Counted from the stretch's first letter, positions 52,401 through 63,552 are shown. The stretch is DNA of 64,000 nucleotides from Trissonchulus latispiculum (GCA_030248195.1 JASAND010012742.1:1-64000); one strand, 5' to 3'. Notes: generated from the sequence alone by a model not told the origin. Numbers and translations are program-made.

Positions 52401-52673
52401 TGCATAAATCGAAAAACTGAAAAAATTGCTTCAGCATTAAGTTTATTTATGCATTTGTGCAAAATGAGCTAATTTCATTTCGCCGTTAATGAATGACCGT
52501 TTTGAAAACTTAGAGTTATCCCTATTATGTAAGTCGCAAGCCAATCACTGGATTCTTCAAATTCTACATACTGCTAGTATTTAATACCAGCTACCATTGC
52601 TGAAAGTTCGAACTGAATTAGATGAAAAATTAACTCAGGAGAACCGTTCCCGGTAATGCAAGCGCCCCCTTAA
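49407..52673. mobile_element. TTAA element with GGGGGCGCTTGCATTA ends (3.26 kb)
   Basis: TTAA at 49407-49410 and 52670-52673. Inverted ends GGGGGCGCTTGCATTA and TAATGCAAGCGCCCCC. Non-coding, carrying the nested fold-back 50545-52116. Confidence 0.82.
50545..52116. mobile_element. Fold-back rich in ATCCGG words (1.57 kb)
   Basis: Two arms of over 700 bp pair around a centre near 51340. Outer words are CTGACCAAAAATTATTGGAA and TTCTTGGTCAG-like TTTTTGGTCAGACT. Inner words include GCTCAGGAGGAGGAGAA, CCGGTCTATA and CGCACCGGATACGAC with mirrors. The arms hold many ATCCGGT / ACCGGAT words. A short (GCTAAT)n run is at 50698-50716. Confidence 0.85.
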
Positions 52674-53215
52674 GAAAATCGATTTCTTAAACAATCTCTG
52701 TGGGTTGCTGGCCAGATTTCGAATTCATTGAATAGCCATAGTAAGCGATATCGAGAAGGCGTTCCTTCATATGGGTCTGACACCTAAGGATAGGGAGTAG
52801 GGACGTCACTAGATTCCTGTGGCTCAAAAACACAAGCAAACTTCAACACGGTTCCAATATGATCACTTACCGCTTCACAAGGGTGCCATTTGGTACGATT
52901 TCAACCCATTCCTTCTTGCTGCGACAGTGCAGCTCGCCTTCTTCAACAGACCTCTGAGTCAGCTGAATTGATCACAAAAAATACGTACGTGGACATGGTT
53001 ATCTGCCGTGTCAATAATTCCTTTAGAGCAATTAAATTTCCAGCGAGAGTCCAAGGATCTGTTTTAGGGTATTTCAATCAACCTTCGTGAGTGGTTGTCG
53101 AACTCGTCTGAGCAGATGAAATCTATTCCTGCAAGGGAGAAGGTAGTGGAACGTCCATAGGAATGCCTTGGAATGATTTCTTCCAATAGTAATAGAATGG
53201 CTGTGCTAATAACCA
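52674..53215 (+). pseudogene. BEL/Pao reverse transcriptase remnant
   Basis: Across three frames: IAIVSDIEKAFLHMGLTPKD (about 52728-52790), DVTRFLWLKNTSKL (52804 on), MITYRFTRVPFGTIST, NPFLLAATVQLAFFNR and KNTYVDMVIC. These follow the order of the BEL/Pao RT palm (DIEKAF, RFLW, YRF.RVPFG, PFLLAA.V, and YVDD as YVDM). Stops and frameshifts show it is dead. No gag, protease or LTR was found. Confidence 0.82.
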
Positions 53216-53266
53216 GAAGAAACTGGTTTAGTCAATTCATTGATTACATGGATATACATATAGATA

Positions 53267-53267
<1 letters not shown>

Positions 53268-53357
<90 letters not shown>
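53268..53357. repeat. (TA)n microsatellite
   Basis: About 45 uninterrupted TA units, flanked by TAGATAG and TACATACATATA. Confidence 0.97.
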
Positions 53358-53361
<4 letters not shown>

Positions 53362-53501
53362 CATATATACAGATATACATATACATGGTATATACTGAGC
53401 GAAAGAGTCCTTTGAACTCAATGACCCAATTGTTCGAAAATGGAAAGTGGAGTGGGACTCCAGTGGAGTACTGGAAAGTGGAGTACTGAAAGTAGAGTTG
53501 G
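53358..53501. other. Short flank with GTGGAGTACTG repeat
   Basis: GGAAAGTGGAGT(A/G) occurs three times just before the CCGGTT array. Non-coding. Confidence 0.5.
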
Positions 53502-53612
53502 GATCGGTTCCAATTTTCAAAACCGGTTCCGGTTCCGGTTCTAGAGTACCGGTTCCGGTTCCGGTTCCGGTTCCGGTTCCGGTTCCGGTTCTAGCTTCCG
53601 GTTCCCGGTTCC
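53502..53612. repeat. CCGGTT array 1
   Basis: Direct hexamer run GGTTCC interrupted twice by CTAG. The left flank is AGTAGAGTTGGGATC. Mirrors the array at 55286-55419. Confidence 0.9.
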
Positions 53613-55285
53613 AAGTACAAAATTCGTAGTTACATTTTAGCATTATTTAATATTGGATGCAGGCCCCCAGCAAGGGTTCTACAATCAAAATTATAAAGCA
53701 ATACTGCAAAACAATTGGAATAGGTAATGCGATAATAACCAACTGGGTTAAACTTTTTGTTTACTTAGAATTTTAAAGTTTTTGCCTTACCTTGAATTTG
53801 CTCCATTACAAATGCTGTTACTATATGCACAACATACACTAAAACTTGTAAAAAATTAAAACTTTAGTATGGTCGAGCAAATTGTTTCGATAATTCACGG
53901 TGAGATTCTACTGTGCGTCTAAATGCAGACAGCGCCTTCTGAACAGAATCTTGTAAACTGCACAACGCTTCAGTAAAACATGCTGAGAATTGAGATATAC
54001 TGGAGCTTAAATTTTTATTTCTATAGAAAGAGTACAGTGTCAGAAGCAAATAGTTTCCAAAACATTTAAATGCATTTAAAATATTTAAAAGCTGAAAGCC
54101 AAATTGGAAAGAAGAACATATATATTAAAGTTATATTTAACGAGGAAATGTACAGTCGCTTGATTACACAAAATAGCTAACATTAAACAGATACTTCTAC
54201 ATGCTGTTCCATGATTTGAACTTTGACTTTCGTCGCCGTTGCCGATAGCTTAAAAATAAGAAAATAAGTACTCAACTTTCGAAGTTTTCTACTCCTCTAA
54301 AATTTACTATTTTTTAAAAAAATGTTGCTTAAATCTTGCGTGCTGACAACACCACCTTCCATTTACCAATTTTTTGAGAAGATATACTCAATTTCCGACT
54401 ACATCCCATCGAGCTCTCATCTTTTCTATGAGGTTAATATTCAAAAATGTAAGCTGGTTAAAAATTTCCTTCGGCGCTGTATCGTTCACGTCCGAACGAA
54501 AGTGTCCGTCTTTCATCAATTACAATTGGAATTTTAGAACAGAAAATTTCAAAAATTCGTTAAAATTAATTTAGAGACATTTTCACAACTGCATTTTGTA
54601 ATACACACAAAATTACTTAACAAAATTTAAAAACTCAGAAGCATGAAAACAAAAAATTACGAAATTCCTTCCAGAATAAAGGAAGTAAGTAGAAATTTTC
54701 CCTTACAATACATGTTCCTAATTTTTCAAGTATGTTTAACATTTAATTTTTGTCTTAACAGACGGGATGTCGCTAATGTTGATTCAAAGAAACATTTGAA
54801 ATTTCTCTTAATTCTATGCCTCGGCTTCAGCAAAACCCGAAACGTGCCTCGATCGCCTGAAGAGGGGAAGCGGGGAGTTTGTGTCAACTTCAATGGAAGC
54901 TGAAGGTGTCGTTTTCAGTTTAGGCTCTAAATTTATTCTATGGAGTTTCAGCTTCAGTTTCAGTTCCAATAATTGTACCTTCATTTCACGTTTAGTTTGA
55001 AACTTTTAATTATTATCAGTCTCATCTTACATATTTCGCCTTCAGCTCTAAATTTATTTAGTTTCAGTTCAAACTGAATTTTTAGTTTCAATTTCAGTCA
55101 CTAGTTTGAAAAGACAATATGAATGGCAAAAATTATAGATATTGTCTATAACGGTCTAGCGTTGTTCACTAATGCAATATATGTTCACTAATGCAACAGT
55201 GAATGGCAACCACGAAAACAAAATTCAGCTTTTGCAAAATTTAAACTCCTGCAAAAAAATTAGTTCAAGCCCATTTTTAAGAGTG
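53613..55285. other. AT-rich interior between two CCGGTT arrays
   Basis: No gene recognised. 54930-55100 contains TTTCAG words like 34184-35505. Possibly the interior of one element bounded by the CCGGTT arrays. Confidence 0.5.
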
Positions 55286-55419
55286 GAACCGGCCGGTTCC
55301 AAATCCTACCGGTTCCGGTTCCGGTTCCGGTTCCGGTTCCGGTTCTAAAATTCCTTCCGGTTCGGTTCCGGTTCCGGTTCCGGTTCCGGTTCCAACCGGT
55401 TCTAGTGGAACCGGTCCCA
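55286..55419. repeat. CCGGTT array 2
   Basis: GGTTCC runs interrupted by CTAAAATTCCTT, ending GGAACCGGTCCCAACTCTAAC. That is the complement of the left flank of array 1 (GTAGAGTTGGGATCGGTTCC). Confidence 0.9.
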
Positions 55420-55927
55420 ACTCTAACTGAAAGAACCGAATTTCATAGCAACAGTATTGAGTTGCACTGCACATACACAATCAAACAAATACATTTATGA
55501 GAAACATCAGAGTTTCTTCAAAACATAATGATTTTTTCATTAATTTATTATTCACTGTCGTTGACACATGTTGCACTTGAAACTTTTTCCGGGTCCTTTC
55601 TCCTCTGTGAATTTTCGTAATAGTAGTTACTTTTTATATTATTTTGACCACACCACAACACTGAGCGAAAACAGGAATATAATGTGAACAAACATAGCAA
55701 CAGGGACAAATATATAACTAGCAAATGGAATCGGTTTCCTAAATCTTAATTGATTTAATTAAGCCCAGCAATTAATTTTTCTATCGTTCAAGCAGTCTTT
55801 GCGTTTACTGAACCATAAGACAATTTTATCAGGTTAAATTAATGTAGAATCTTACTGAGGAAGCTTCAGATTCAACAGTTCGCAAAGCTTTTAGACAAAA
55901 TTATATTTCACTGTAGAGTATATGTTT
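55420..55927. other. AT-rich sequence, no gene seen
   Basis: No ORF or repeat of note. Confidence 0.5.
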
Positions 55928-56113
55928 CTATTTTTGATGCATTTGAAGTTGACGTTGGGCAATGGCCCTCTGCATATGCATTCGCAGTTCGTCCGGTCCC
56001 ATGGATTCGCGCGGAGTCAGATATTGCTGAGTTTCGTCGAAGGGAAATTGCGCGTTATACTGGAGTCGAAGACCGTCGTTCGTCTCAGCCCTGGGCGTCG
56101 GAGCGGCTGCCAT
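55928..56113 (-). CDS. Possible exon of an unknown gene
   Basis: Minus-strand open frame of 61 codons from MAAAPTPRAETNDGLRLQ through MGPDELRMHMQRAIAQRQLQ to a TAG stop. It is clearly richer in G and C than its surroundings and rich in Gln, Arg and Met. I do not recognise it. The frame continues 5' of the ATG for a few codons, and the upstream flank is pyrimidine-poor, so a splice acceptor is not convincing. It could be a terminal exon, a retroelement fragment, or chance. Confidence 0.3.
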   Translation of the reverse strand: MAAAPTPRAETNDGLRLQYNAQFPFDETQQYLTPRESMGPDELRMHMQRAIAQRQLQMHQK

Positions 56114-56376
56114 GCAACCTTCGCATTGAAATAATACTAAAACAATCTAATTAGGTTCCAAAATTAGATAGTTGACTCAATAATGTTTCACATATTTCGT
56201 TGTACAAAACGCCATCTGAAGAGGTGAACAGTGGCAGAGATATTCAGCTATAAAGTTGGAAAAATTGAAAATCACTGCGATTTGCCCTCCAAGGTCATGT
56301 TGCGACAGAACGGTAGCGAAATTTGGGTCAACTAATATGGCAAATTGATTCTGTGGGTTGGCTAATATTTTAATGC

Positions 56377-58447
56377 TTAAGGTGGTGGTTTCCTTTTGTG
56401 TAAATTTGGACCTATATATAAGCTTCAAATTTATTTGATGAAAGGAGAAGAAATTTCAAAAAAGGTTTGGGTTATGGGGGTGGAGAGATACGAAATTTTC
56501 GGTTTTTGGCACTATGCTCTCAGTAGATAGTCGCTATATAGGTACATCAGAGTGGTTGTTATGGATGGAAAGAGGGTACAAAAACGCACATTTTTGCTTT
56601 TACAAGCTGGGCTATCTCTAGTGGTTAAGGGGGGTCGCCGGGTACCAAATTTCATAGTCACCGATTTCGCTCATTTCTGGGTATAATATACCCCCATATG
56701 TGCCCAAAAACAAGACAATTTTTTAGAGTCCCAGAATCAATCCTGTTAAGAGATATTGCAGTTCAAATCCCTACGATTTAGTATTTACGCCACGATGCCT
56801 GCTAAGGGCTTCGAAGACGTGTACACATAGGATGACAAAGATGTATGTAAGTATGATTGTTGGGATATTTATTGCTGTGCAAATGACAATGATATCCACG
56901 AGCGAGAAACGGTGTTTGAACGGTTGCGGAAAAAGCGCTTTGCAGCGGATAAAGGGAGCTTTCTCGTACTGCTTTGTAGAGACTTGGTGCAAGAAGATAA
57001 AATGTTCAGGTACATCGAGAGCTTCAGATTTGATATAAAATTTGGCTATAATGTAAAAAAAAAAAAAATGGTACGTTTTTGACCATAGGCCTCCGTCCAC
57101 ACACGGGCGTTAAACAACAGCAATGGAGAGGGGAGTGGGGATCGGAAACACACGAAACTTCTTGAGAGGGAGAGCTTTCACCCGACTTATGGACCATTAT
57201 ATCCAAAAAATTGAGAAAATGACGTATTTTTGAGGCAAAAAACGGCAACGCGGTAACCAAAAGTATGAACTACCTGCAGAAAGGGGGGCAAATTTGTAAA
57301 AGGAAAATGAAACCCCTATTGGGGAACGGGGTAAAAATTAAAAGGGAAATTATCTGTTCAGTAAACGGTAGTTTACAACCTACGAGACTATCTCTAGTGG
57401 TGTTGGTAAGTCAAATTTGTGCAAACCGGGGTCAACATTGGAAATTTTGTGGAATTCCTGAGCTAACGCAAAACCTCATATAGATATTAACAGCTACTAG
57501 TCCAGATTAACATTTTGCCAAGTTATAGCTCTTTTTGTTCTTACACGGCGCTCAAACTTTTGGTTACCGCGAACAAGAGAAAATTTCCTAACTTTTGGGG
57601 TTTCAGTCACCTTGGAGGACTATTGTGAATGATAGGGAAAGTTTTGCAACAAACGCAACTGTCTTGTTTTGCGGACCCGAGGAGAAGGGGGGGGGAAAGA
57701 GAAGAGGGAGTACGAAATATGTGTTAATTTTGGGGTCAAAAAACGGCCATTTTCGAGGAAATCAGTTTTTTCAAAATTACTGCCAAATTGTACGGACAAT
57801 TTCCGTTTGTTTATACTCAATCGATACGGGGTCTAATTGCTCATTTTATCAATATCTGTTCGCTGGGATTTGTTGCTTTAAGCTACAGATTTGGGCGAAA
57901 AACTATTTTGGCTAAACTGCTATTATTTTGTTTTGAACATCGATTTCTGAAAAAGTACCCAATGGATTTGCCTGATTTTTGGCTGAATGAAAATTCGCCT
58001 TATAGCGGAGGGACATTTTTCTTGGTTTGAGCTAAAACGTCTCCAGTTGCGAGAAAACTGAATACAAAGTTGCCAAATTTCGTCTCACCGCACATTTGAT
58101 GGATTATCTGGAGTATTGAGGCTCGTTGAGCCAAATCCAAAAAATATCCATCGGCCCATATGTCCTTCACATCATGGCACAAGAAAAGATTTTGGCCGAT
58201 TCTACAGTTTTGAGAAATCGATGTTCAAAAATTTTTGGTCTGTATTCAGCCTATCAGATGACTGTATGCCAGAACATTTTTGCTAGTTTTGTAATAATTT
58301 TGCTAGTTTCGTAAGCTCATGAGAATGTACAGGTAATAAGCTTTAAAATGACGTATAAAGCTCTTTTCAATTCCCAAAATTGTGAAAGTTATAGCATTTC
58401 AAAAAATCACCACAAAAGCACTGCACAAAAGGATACCACCACCTTAA
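56377..58447. mobile_element. TTAA element of the 1008-bp family, interrupted
   Basis: TTAA at 56377-56380 and 58444-58447. Ends GGTGGTGGTTTCCTTTTGTG and CACAAAAGGATACCACCACC. 57730-58443 reads, in reverse, the same blocks as 28988-29995 (ATGGGCCGA, GAACATCGATTTCT). At TTAA 56625-56628 another TTAA-family sequence beginning GGGGGGTCGCCGGG is inserted. Confidence 0.78.
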
Positions 58448-59392
58448 ACGACTCCGGATTATCCATTCAGTAGTTCACAGCACATTCTTCAATTGTGAAC
58501 TCAGCCTTTTTCAGCTAACTGCGCCCTCAACCTTTAACTTGCTGTAACTTTCAGATACTACATTTCGGACACATCGTTCTATTAGAAAAGTTGTTCAGCT
58601 CATCAGTAGCTATCGAATGATATCCAATTTGTCTATATTTTGGAAATTTCAGAAATTGACTTTTGTGACCTATAAGAGATCAAAGGAGCCGACACGACAG
58701 AAAAGTTCTACCTTGAAGCATTTTCCTTTACCATAATGTCAGGCAGTCATTGAGAGTATGTGCCAATTTTGGTGACTTTCGAGTGGGTAACGAGTGAGAA
58801 ATTATTAAAAAACGTGAAAATTGTGCAAAATGTTGATTTTTGGCTAAATTAGCCAATTTTGTGGCAAGTTTTTTGACAGCACTACAAATGGTAGAAATTT
58901 GAAACTACTGTCATAAGAATTCTGTGCATACGTAGAGTGCAATTATCTATAAGCGATTTCTGTAGCTTTGGCCAATCGCGCAGGAGAGGCGAAAATGTTT
59001 CGCTGGTCGTGTTTTTCGTGTTACAAAAAGCACCAATTTTACAAAATTTTGACTTTGAAAAATCACCAAAAATTCGACACTCAACAGAATTGTTCCAGCA
59101 GGGTTATTTGCACTCTCTGATATGTCCTTGACATGTACAACAAGGTTGTAGCGCTGTATCTTTCATACAGCGAAAAATTTTTCTGCCACAAACTTTTTAA
59201 CCTAACTTTTTCATTTTCCTATGTTTAACACATGTCGAGGTCACCTTTGCAGGGCTCTACAGCACGATAGAAGCAATATTACGCAAAACGCTCTTGCCTT
59301 GTTTTGAGGACCCATTGGGACTACAAAATATGTGAAAATGAGCAAAATCGGAGATGGTCGAAAATCGGCCAAAAAGCGACCCCCCCCCTTAA
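58448..59392. mobile_element. TTAA-bounded stretch, probable element
   Basis: Bounded by TTAA 58444-58447 and 59389-59392. The right end AAAAAGCGACCCCCCCCC is the mirror of GGGGGGTCGC at 56629. The left end (ACGACTCCGG) does not match it, so it may be a composite. Non-coding. Confidence 0.5.
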
Positions 59393-59970
59393 GGGCGAGA
59401 ATACGTTATTATAAAATTATAAATATTATAAAATTATTTGGCGTAAGTGTGATATATTCTGTATACACTAATGAATGACTGGTCGTAGCAGAATCAGGGT
59501 CGCGTAGCGACAGATCCTCCCAAGTCTGGAAGCGTTCCTAGGTTCAGCAAGAGTATATATATGCTAGGAATAGTACGACACTGTAATCTTCCTAGTGTAG
59601 TTGGCCTGTGAGATGCTCGGCACATTAAGGCCGAATCTCGGGGGGGGGGCACGGGTAACACTGTCAACCGTGTATTTATTGATACATGTTTCTGATCTCC
59701 TAACCTTATGTCAAATTTATGTTTAGGTATAAGGCGACCTCCCGAGTTCTCGTGGTGGGAGCTCAGCTAAGCGTTGTTAAGCATCAGTTCTATCTATCGC
59801 ATATAAACACACGCTTAACAACGCTAAGGGCAAGCTGAGCCCTTTCATCGAGTGCTCATCTGTTATGACTTAATGAAAGCAATTCTTTGAATGTCTTTAA
59901 AAACGTATAAGATTTGTCCTAGTACTTTGTCTTATCGTGAATACAGTGATAGTTGACACGTTATGTAAAA
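59393..59970 (+). promoter_or_regulatory. Putative gypsy 5' LTR and leader
   Basis: TATA-like CATATAAACA at about 59809 and an inverted pair AGCGTTGTTAAG / CTTAACAACGCT around it. TGGCGACGAGG at the gag start resembles the primer-binding site of many animal gypsy elements. LTR limits cannot be fixed, because no 3' LTR is in the window. Confidence 0.45.
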
Positions 59971-62900
59971 ATGGCGACGAGGCATTTTCTGCCGCTAGAT
60001 CCTTTTTCTCCGTCGTCGGAGAAATGGGAGGATTACGTTGATCGCTTTGATATGTTCCTTTTGGCCAATGACATTACCGACGAAGAAAAGAAACGGGCTA
60101 CATTTCTTACGTCCCTCGGTTCTGAGAACTATAGCCTTCTGAAAAGCTTGACCGCTCCTAATAAGCCTACGATGACCCCTTTGGAGGACTTGCTTTTAGC
60201 AATGAAAAGCCATTTTCAGCCTAAACTGAACATTATTTCCGAACGTTTTAAATTCCACAACCTGAAACAGTCTCCAGGTGAGACTATCTGTCAGTTTCTG
60301 GCTCGTTTACGATCACGGGCCCAATTCTGCGATTTCGCCGACCTTGATGACTCTCTGAGAGACCGCCTAGTATGTGGCATTAGTTCAGAGCAGGCGCAGC
60401 GCCGGCTGCTCGCGGAAAGTGACCTAACTCTGCAAAAAGCGATCGAAATAGCAACTGGAATGGAGTCAGCGTCAAAGCAAGCCAAAGAAATCAGCAATTC
60501 CGGATCCTTCCCGACCCATTTCAGCGAACCCACCAACCGCCTGCACACTTCGTCAAAGTCAAAGACCAAGAGTCATCGTCAAGGTCCCTCTGATACGGCA
60601 CGTCCAGGCTCCTGTTGGCGTTGCGGGAAACCAGGACATTGGGCTCCAGACTGCAAATTCAAGACTGCAGTCTGTCGCTATTGCTCTAAGACTGGCCATA
60701 TCGCATCGGTTTGTCGGTCAAAAGCGAATAACAATCGTAAGTCAAATGGTGACGTCAAACAGCTTTCTTCAAGTTTCGACGGTGACGATTCCAACCCCAT
60801 CTATTACATTAACTCAGTCAAGGTTTCTAAGCCTATCGTGGTTCAGCCTACTGTCAACGACAAACTTATTTCTATGGAGGTTGACACTGGGGCCGGGCTG
60901 TCTGTTTTACCATCTGCTCTGGTTAAAACAGAGTTCCCTGACATTACTTTGCGTTCGTGCCCTGTTCGTCTTAGGGGTTATGGTGGTAGTAACATTACAG
61001 TGATGGGGCAGTTGGATGCGACAGTCCAATTGAACGGACAGTCTAAATGCCACTCTTTCGTTGTTGCTGACGTTGACGGTCCCGCACTATTGGGACGGGA
61101 TCTGTTGTCCCTACTGAACATTAACATTGCTAACATTTCGGTTTCTGATCGAAACTTGCGTCCGGAGGTCAAAGATCTTGTTGACGAATTCACTGACCTT
61201 TTCAGCCCTGGTTTAGGCCATATCGTAGGAGTGCCCCCAGCCAAACTGATCCTAAAACCTGGCTCTACACCGAAATTTAATAAAGCACGGCCGCTTCCGT
61301 ATGCTCTGAAATCTAAAGTAGAAGAAGAGCTGGACGACCTCTGTAAAAAAGATGTGATAGAGTCAGTGCCGTTTGCAGACGTCGCCGCACCAGTCGTTCC
61401 AGTGGTGAAACCCACTGGCAAAATACGACTGTGCGGAGACTACAGTGTGTCTGTGAATCCGCATCTTTGCATCAACCAATATCCGTTGCCAAAATTCTTT
61501 GATTTGATGCAAAACCTAAAAGGCGGTAAGTCGTTCACCAAGCTGGACATGGCCCAAGCATATCTTCAGCTTGACCTTGATGCCGAAAGTCAACTTTTAG
61601 CTTGCATCAATACTCATAAAGGGATCTATAAATGTAAACGACTTCAGTTTGGGCTGTCTTCGGCTCCTGCAATTTTTCAACAAAGCATGGATCAGATTTT
61701 TGCTGGATGTCCAGGTGTTAGCATTTTTCTGGATGATATCTGTGTAACGGGCAAGGATGATAAAGAACACTTGCTTAATCTTCGCAACGTTTTTCTGGCT
61801 TGCCGAAACCATGGTATAAAACTTGGATTGCCCAAGTGCGAATTTTTCAGGCCGAGTGTGGATTATCTCGGCCACGTCATTGATCAAGATGGGATTCACC
61901 CCTCCCCAAAGAAGGTGGAGGCTTTGCTGCAAATTCCGCCTCCACAGAATGTTTCTGAACTCATGTCCTTTCTGGGTCTGGCTAACTACTACTCTGGGTT
62001 TATCTCCAATTTCTCCACTTTGGTCGCACCCCTGAATTCCTTGCGCCGAAAAGGGGTAAAATGGAAATGGGATTCCCAGTGTAGTCGGGCATTCACGGAC
62101 TTGAAACAGGTTCTTCAAGGCCCTGCGGTGTTGATGCCCTACGACGAGACCCTTCCTTTAACTCTTGCTTGCGACGCTTCTCCAGTGGGGGTCGGCGCCG
62201 TTGTTTCACATACCCTCCCCGACGGTTCGGAAAGACCAATTGCGTACGCGTCCCGCACCTTGAATGAAGCAGAGCGCCGCTATTCACAGATTGAAAAAGA
62301 GGGGTTGGGCATTGTTTTTGGACTGTCGAAATTTCATGAATATGTGTACGGCCGTCCTTTTCATCTCTTGACTGACCACAAACCCCTGGTGCACATATTC
62401 AATCCGGTAGCGGCTAGCCCTTTAGCCATGGGGCGACTGCAGCGTTGGGCTTTAAAGCTAAAGGCTTACAACTATTCAATTGATTTCCGCTCAACGACTG
62501 AACACGGCAATGCCGACGCTTTCTCGCGTCTCCCCCTCGCAGGTGAGCCATCTAAGCTTGAAGCATGTACCGATGTCTTCCAGTTGATTTCGGAAACCGC
62601 GGAGCATCTGCCATGCACTTTGGAGAAGATCAGTTTCGAAACGAGCCAAGATCACACCTTGTCTCAAGTTTTGGATGCAGTGTGCTCCGGTTGGAAGCAC
62701 ATTCACGCCAAACTTCCGAATCTCGCTCCATTTTGGAAAAAGCGTCTAGAAATTTCTGTCCACGACAACTGTCTCTTTTGGAACAATAGGGTTATTGTTC
62801 CCGCTTCCCTTCGGTCCTACTTCCTTGACCTTCTACACTGCAGTCATCCTGGCACAGTCAGGATGAAATCTCTGGCAAGACTCCACGTTTGGTGGCCGAC

Positions 62901-63552
62901 AATGAACAAGGAAATCGGGGCAATTTCAGCAAATTGTTCCAATTGCCGCAAAGTTTCCTCAGCTCCGCCAGCGATTGTTTCTTCCAGTTGGCGTCTGCCG
63001 GCCAAGCCCTGGGAACGTGTCCATGCCGATTTTGCAGGCCCATTCTTTGGTAAGATGTGGCTATTAATGGTGGATAGTTACTCCAAATGGCCAGAGGTAG
63101 TGGAGATGAAGTCGACCACTTCTCTGAACACGATACAAGTTCTTCGCTCCCTGTTTGCCCGCAATGGGATTCCAGAAACTTTGGTCACAGATAATGGCCC
63201 TCAGTTTTCGTCCTATGAGTTCTCTCGATTTTGTCTAGAGAACAATATTAGTCATATCTTTTCAGCTCCTTATCATCCGTCTTCCAACGGGATAGCTGAA
63301 CGTTTCGTCCAATCGTTCAAAAAAGCTATCTTAGCTTCTAACCCTACACTGTCAGCTCTGCGGAAACCCCGCCGCAATTCCACCGCTTCCCTACCGCTCT
63401 ACTCCGCATCATCCGCGGCCACCCCCCAAATGTCGGGGAGAAAAAACAAACCCCCCTCCCCCACCCCCCCCCACGACACCCCACCCCCCCCCCCCCCCCC
63501 CCGCCCAAACAGGGGGGGCGCGCAAGACAAAACTCAAAAACAACAAAAATAA
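59971..63552 (+). CDS. Ty3/gypsy Gag-Pol polyprotein (3' end garbled)
   Basis: One open frame, formally open from 59953. I take the ATG at 59971 (MATRHFLPLDPFSP). Residue numbers below count from 59953. Gag runs to about 215. Two zinc knuckles CWRCGKPGHWAPDC (221-234) and CRYCSKTGHIASVC (about 240-253). Protease DTGA at 311-314. RT with LDMAQAYLQL, QFGLSSAPAIFQ and FLDD at 592-595. RNase H begins at LACDAS (Asp 741) and ends HGNADAFSRLP. Integrase HHCC (H962, H965, C995, C998) and catalytic D1026, D1080, E1116 (DX35E). Gag and Pol are fused without a frameshift. After about 63350 the frame changes: the expected YRSTPH motif is in another frame, and the apparent C-terminus is Pro-rich homopolymer translation. 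No 3' LTR follows. Known role: LTR retrotransposition via integrase. Confidence 0.93.
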   Translation: MATRHFLPLDPFSPSSEKWEDYVDRFDMFLLANDITDEEKKRATFLTSLGSENYSLLKSLTAPNKPTMTPLEDLLLAMKSHFQPKLNIISERFKFHNLKQSPGETICQFLARLRSRAQFCDFADLDDSLRDRLVCGISSEQAQRRLLAESDLTLQKAIEIATGMESASKQAKEISNSGSFPTHFSEPTNRLHTSSKSKTKSHRQGPSDTARPGSCWRCGKPGHWAPDCKFKTAVCRYCSKTGHIASVCRSKANNNRKSNGDVKQLSSSFDGDDSNPIYYINSVKVSKPIVVQPTVNDKLISMEVDTGAGLSVLPSALVKTEFPDITLRSCPVRLRGYGGSNITVMGQLDATVQLNGQSKCHSFVVADVDGPALLGRDLLSLLNINIANISVSDRNLRPEVKDLVDEFTDLFSPGLGHIVGVPPAKLILKPGSTPKFNKARPLPYALKSKVEEELDDLCKKDVIESVPFADVAAPVVPVVKPTGKIRLCGDYSVSVNPHLCINQYPLPKFFDLMQNLKGGKSFTKLDMAQAYLQLDLDAESQLLACINTHKGIYKCKRLQFGLSSAPAIFQQSMDQIFAGCPGVSIFLDDICVTGKDDKEHLLNLRNVFLACRNHGIKLGLPKCEFFRPSVDYLGHVIDQDGIHPSPKKVEALLQIPPPQNVSELMSFLGLANYYSGFISNFSTLVAPLNSLRRKGVKWKWDSQCSRAFTDLKQVLQGPAVLMPYDETLPLTLACDASPVGVGAVVSHTLPDGSERPIAYASRTLNEAERRYSQIEKEGLGIVFGLSKFHEYVYGRPFHLLTDHKPLVHIFNPVAASPLAMGRLQRWALKLKAYNYSIDFRSTTEHGNADAFSRLPLAGEPSKLEACTDVFQLISETAEHLPCTLEKISFETSQDHTLSQVLDAVCSGWKHIHAKLPNLAPFWKKRLEISVHDNCLFWNNRVIVPASLRSYFLDLLHCSHPGTVRMKSLARLHVWWPTMNKEIGAISANCSNCRKVSSAPPAIVSSSWRLPAKPWERVHADFAGPFFGKMWLLMVDSYSKWPEVVEMKSTTSLNTIQVLRSLFARNGIPETLVTDNGPQFSSYEFSRFCLENNISHIFSAPYHPSSNGIAERFVQSFKKAILASNPTLSALRKPRRNSTASLPLYSASSAATPQMSGRKNKPPSPTPPHDTPPPPPPPRPNRGGAQDKTQKQQK

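Noticed and set aside
53173..53415. 80-codon frame of alternating Tyr and Ile
   Set aside because: Direct translation of the (TA)n microsatellite.
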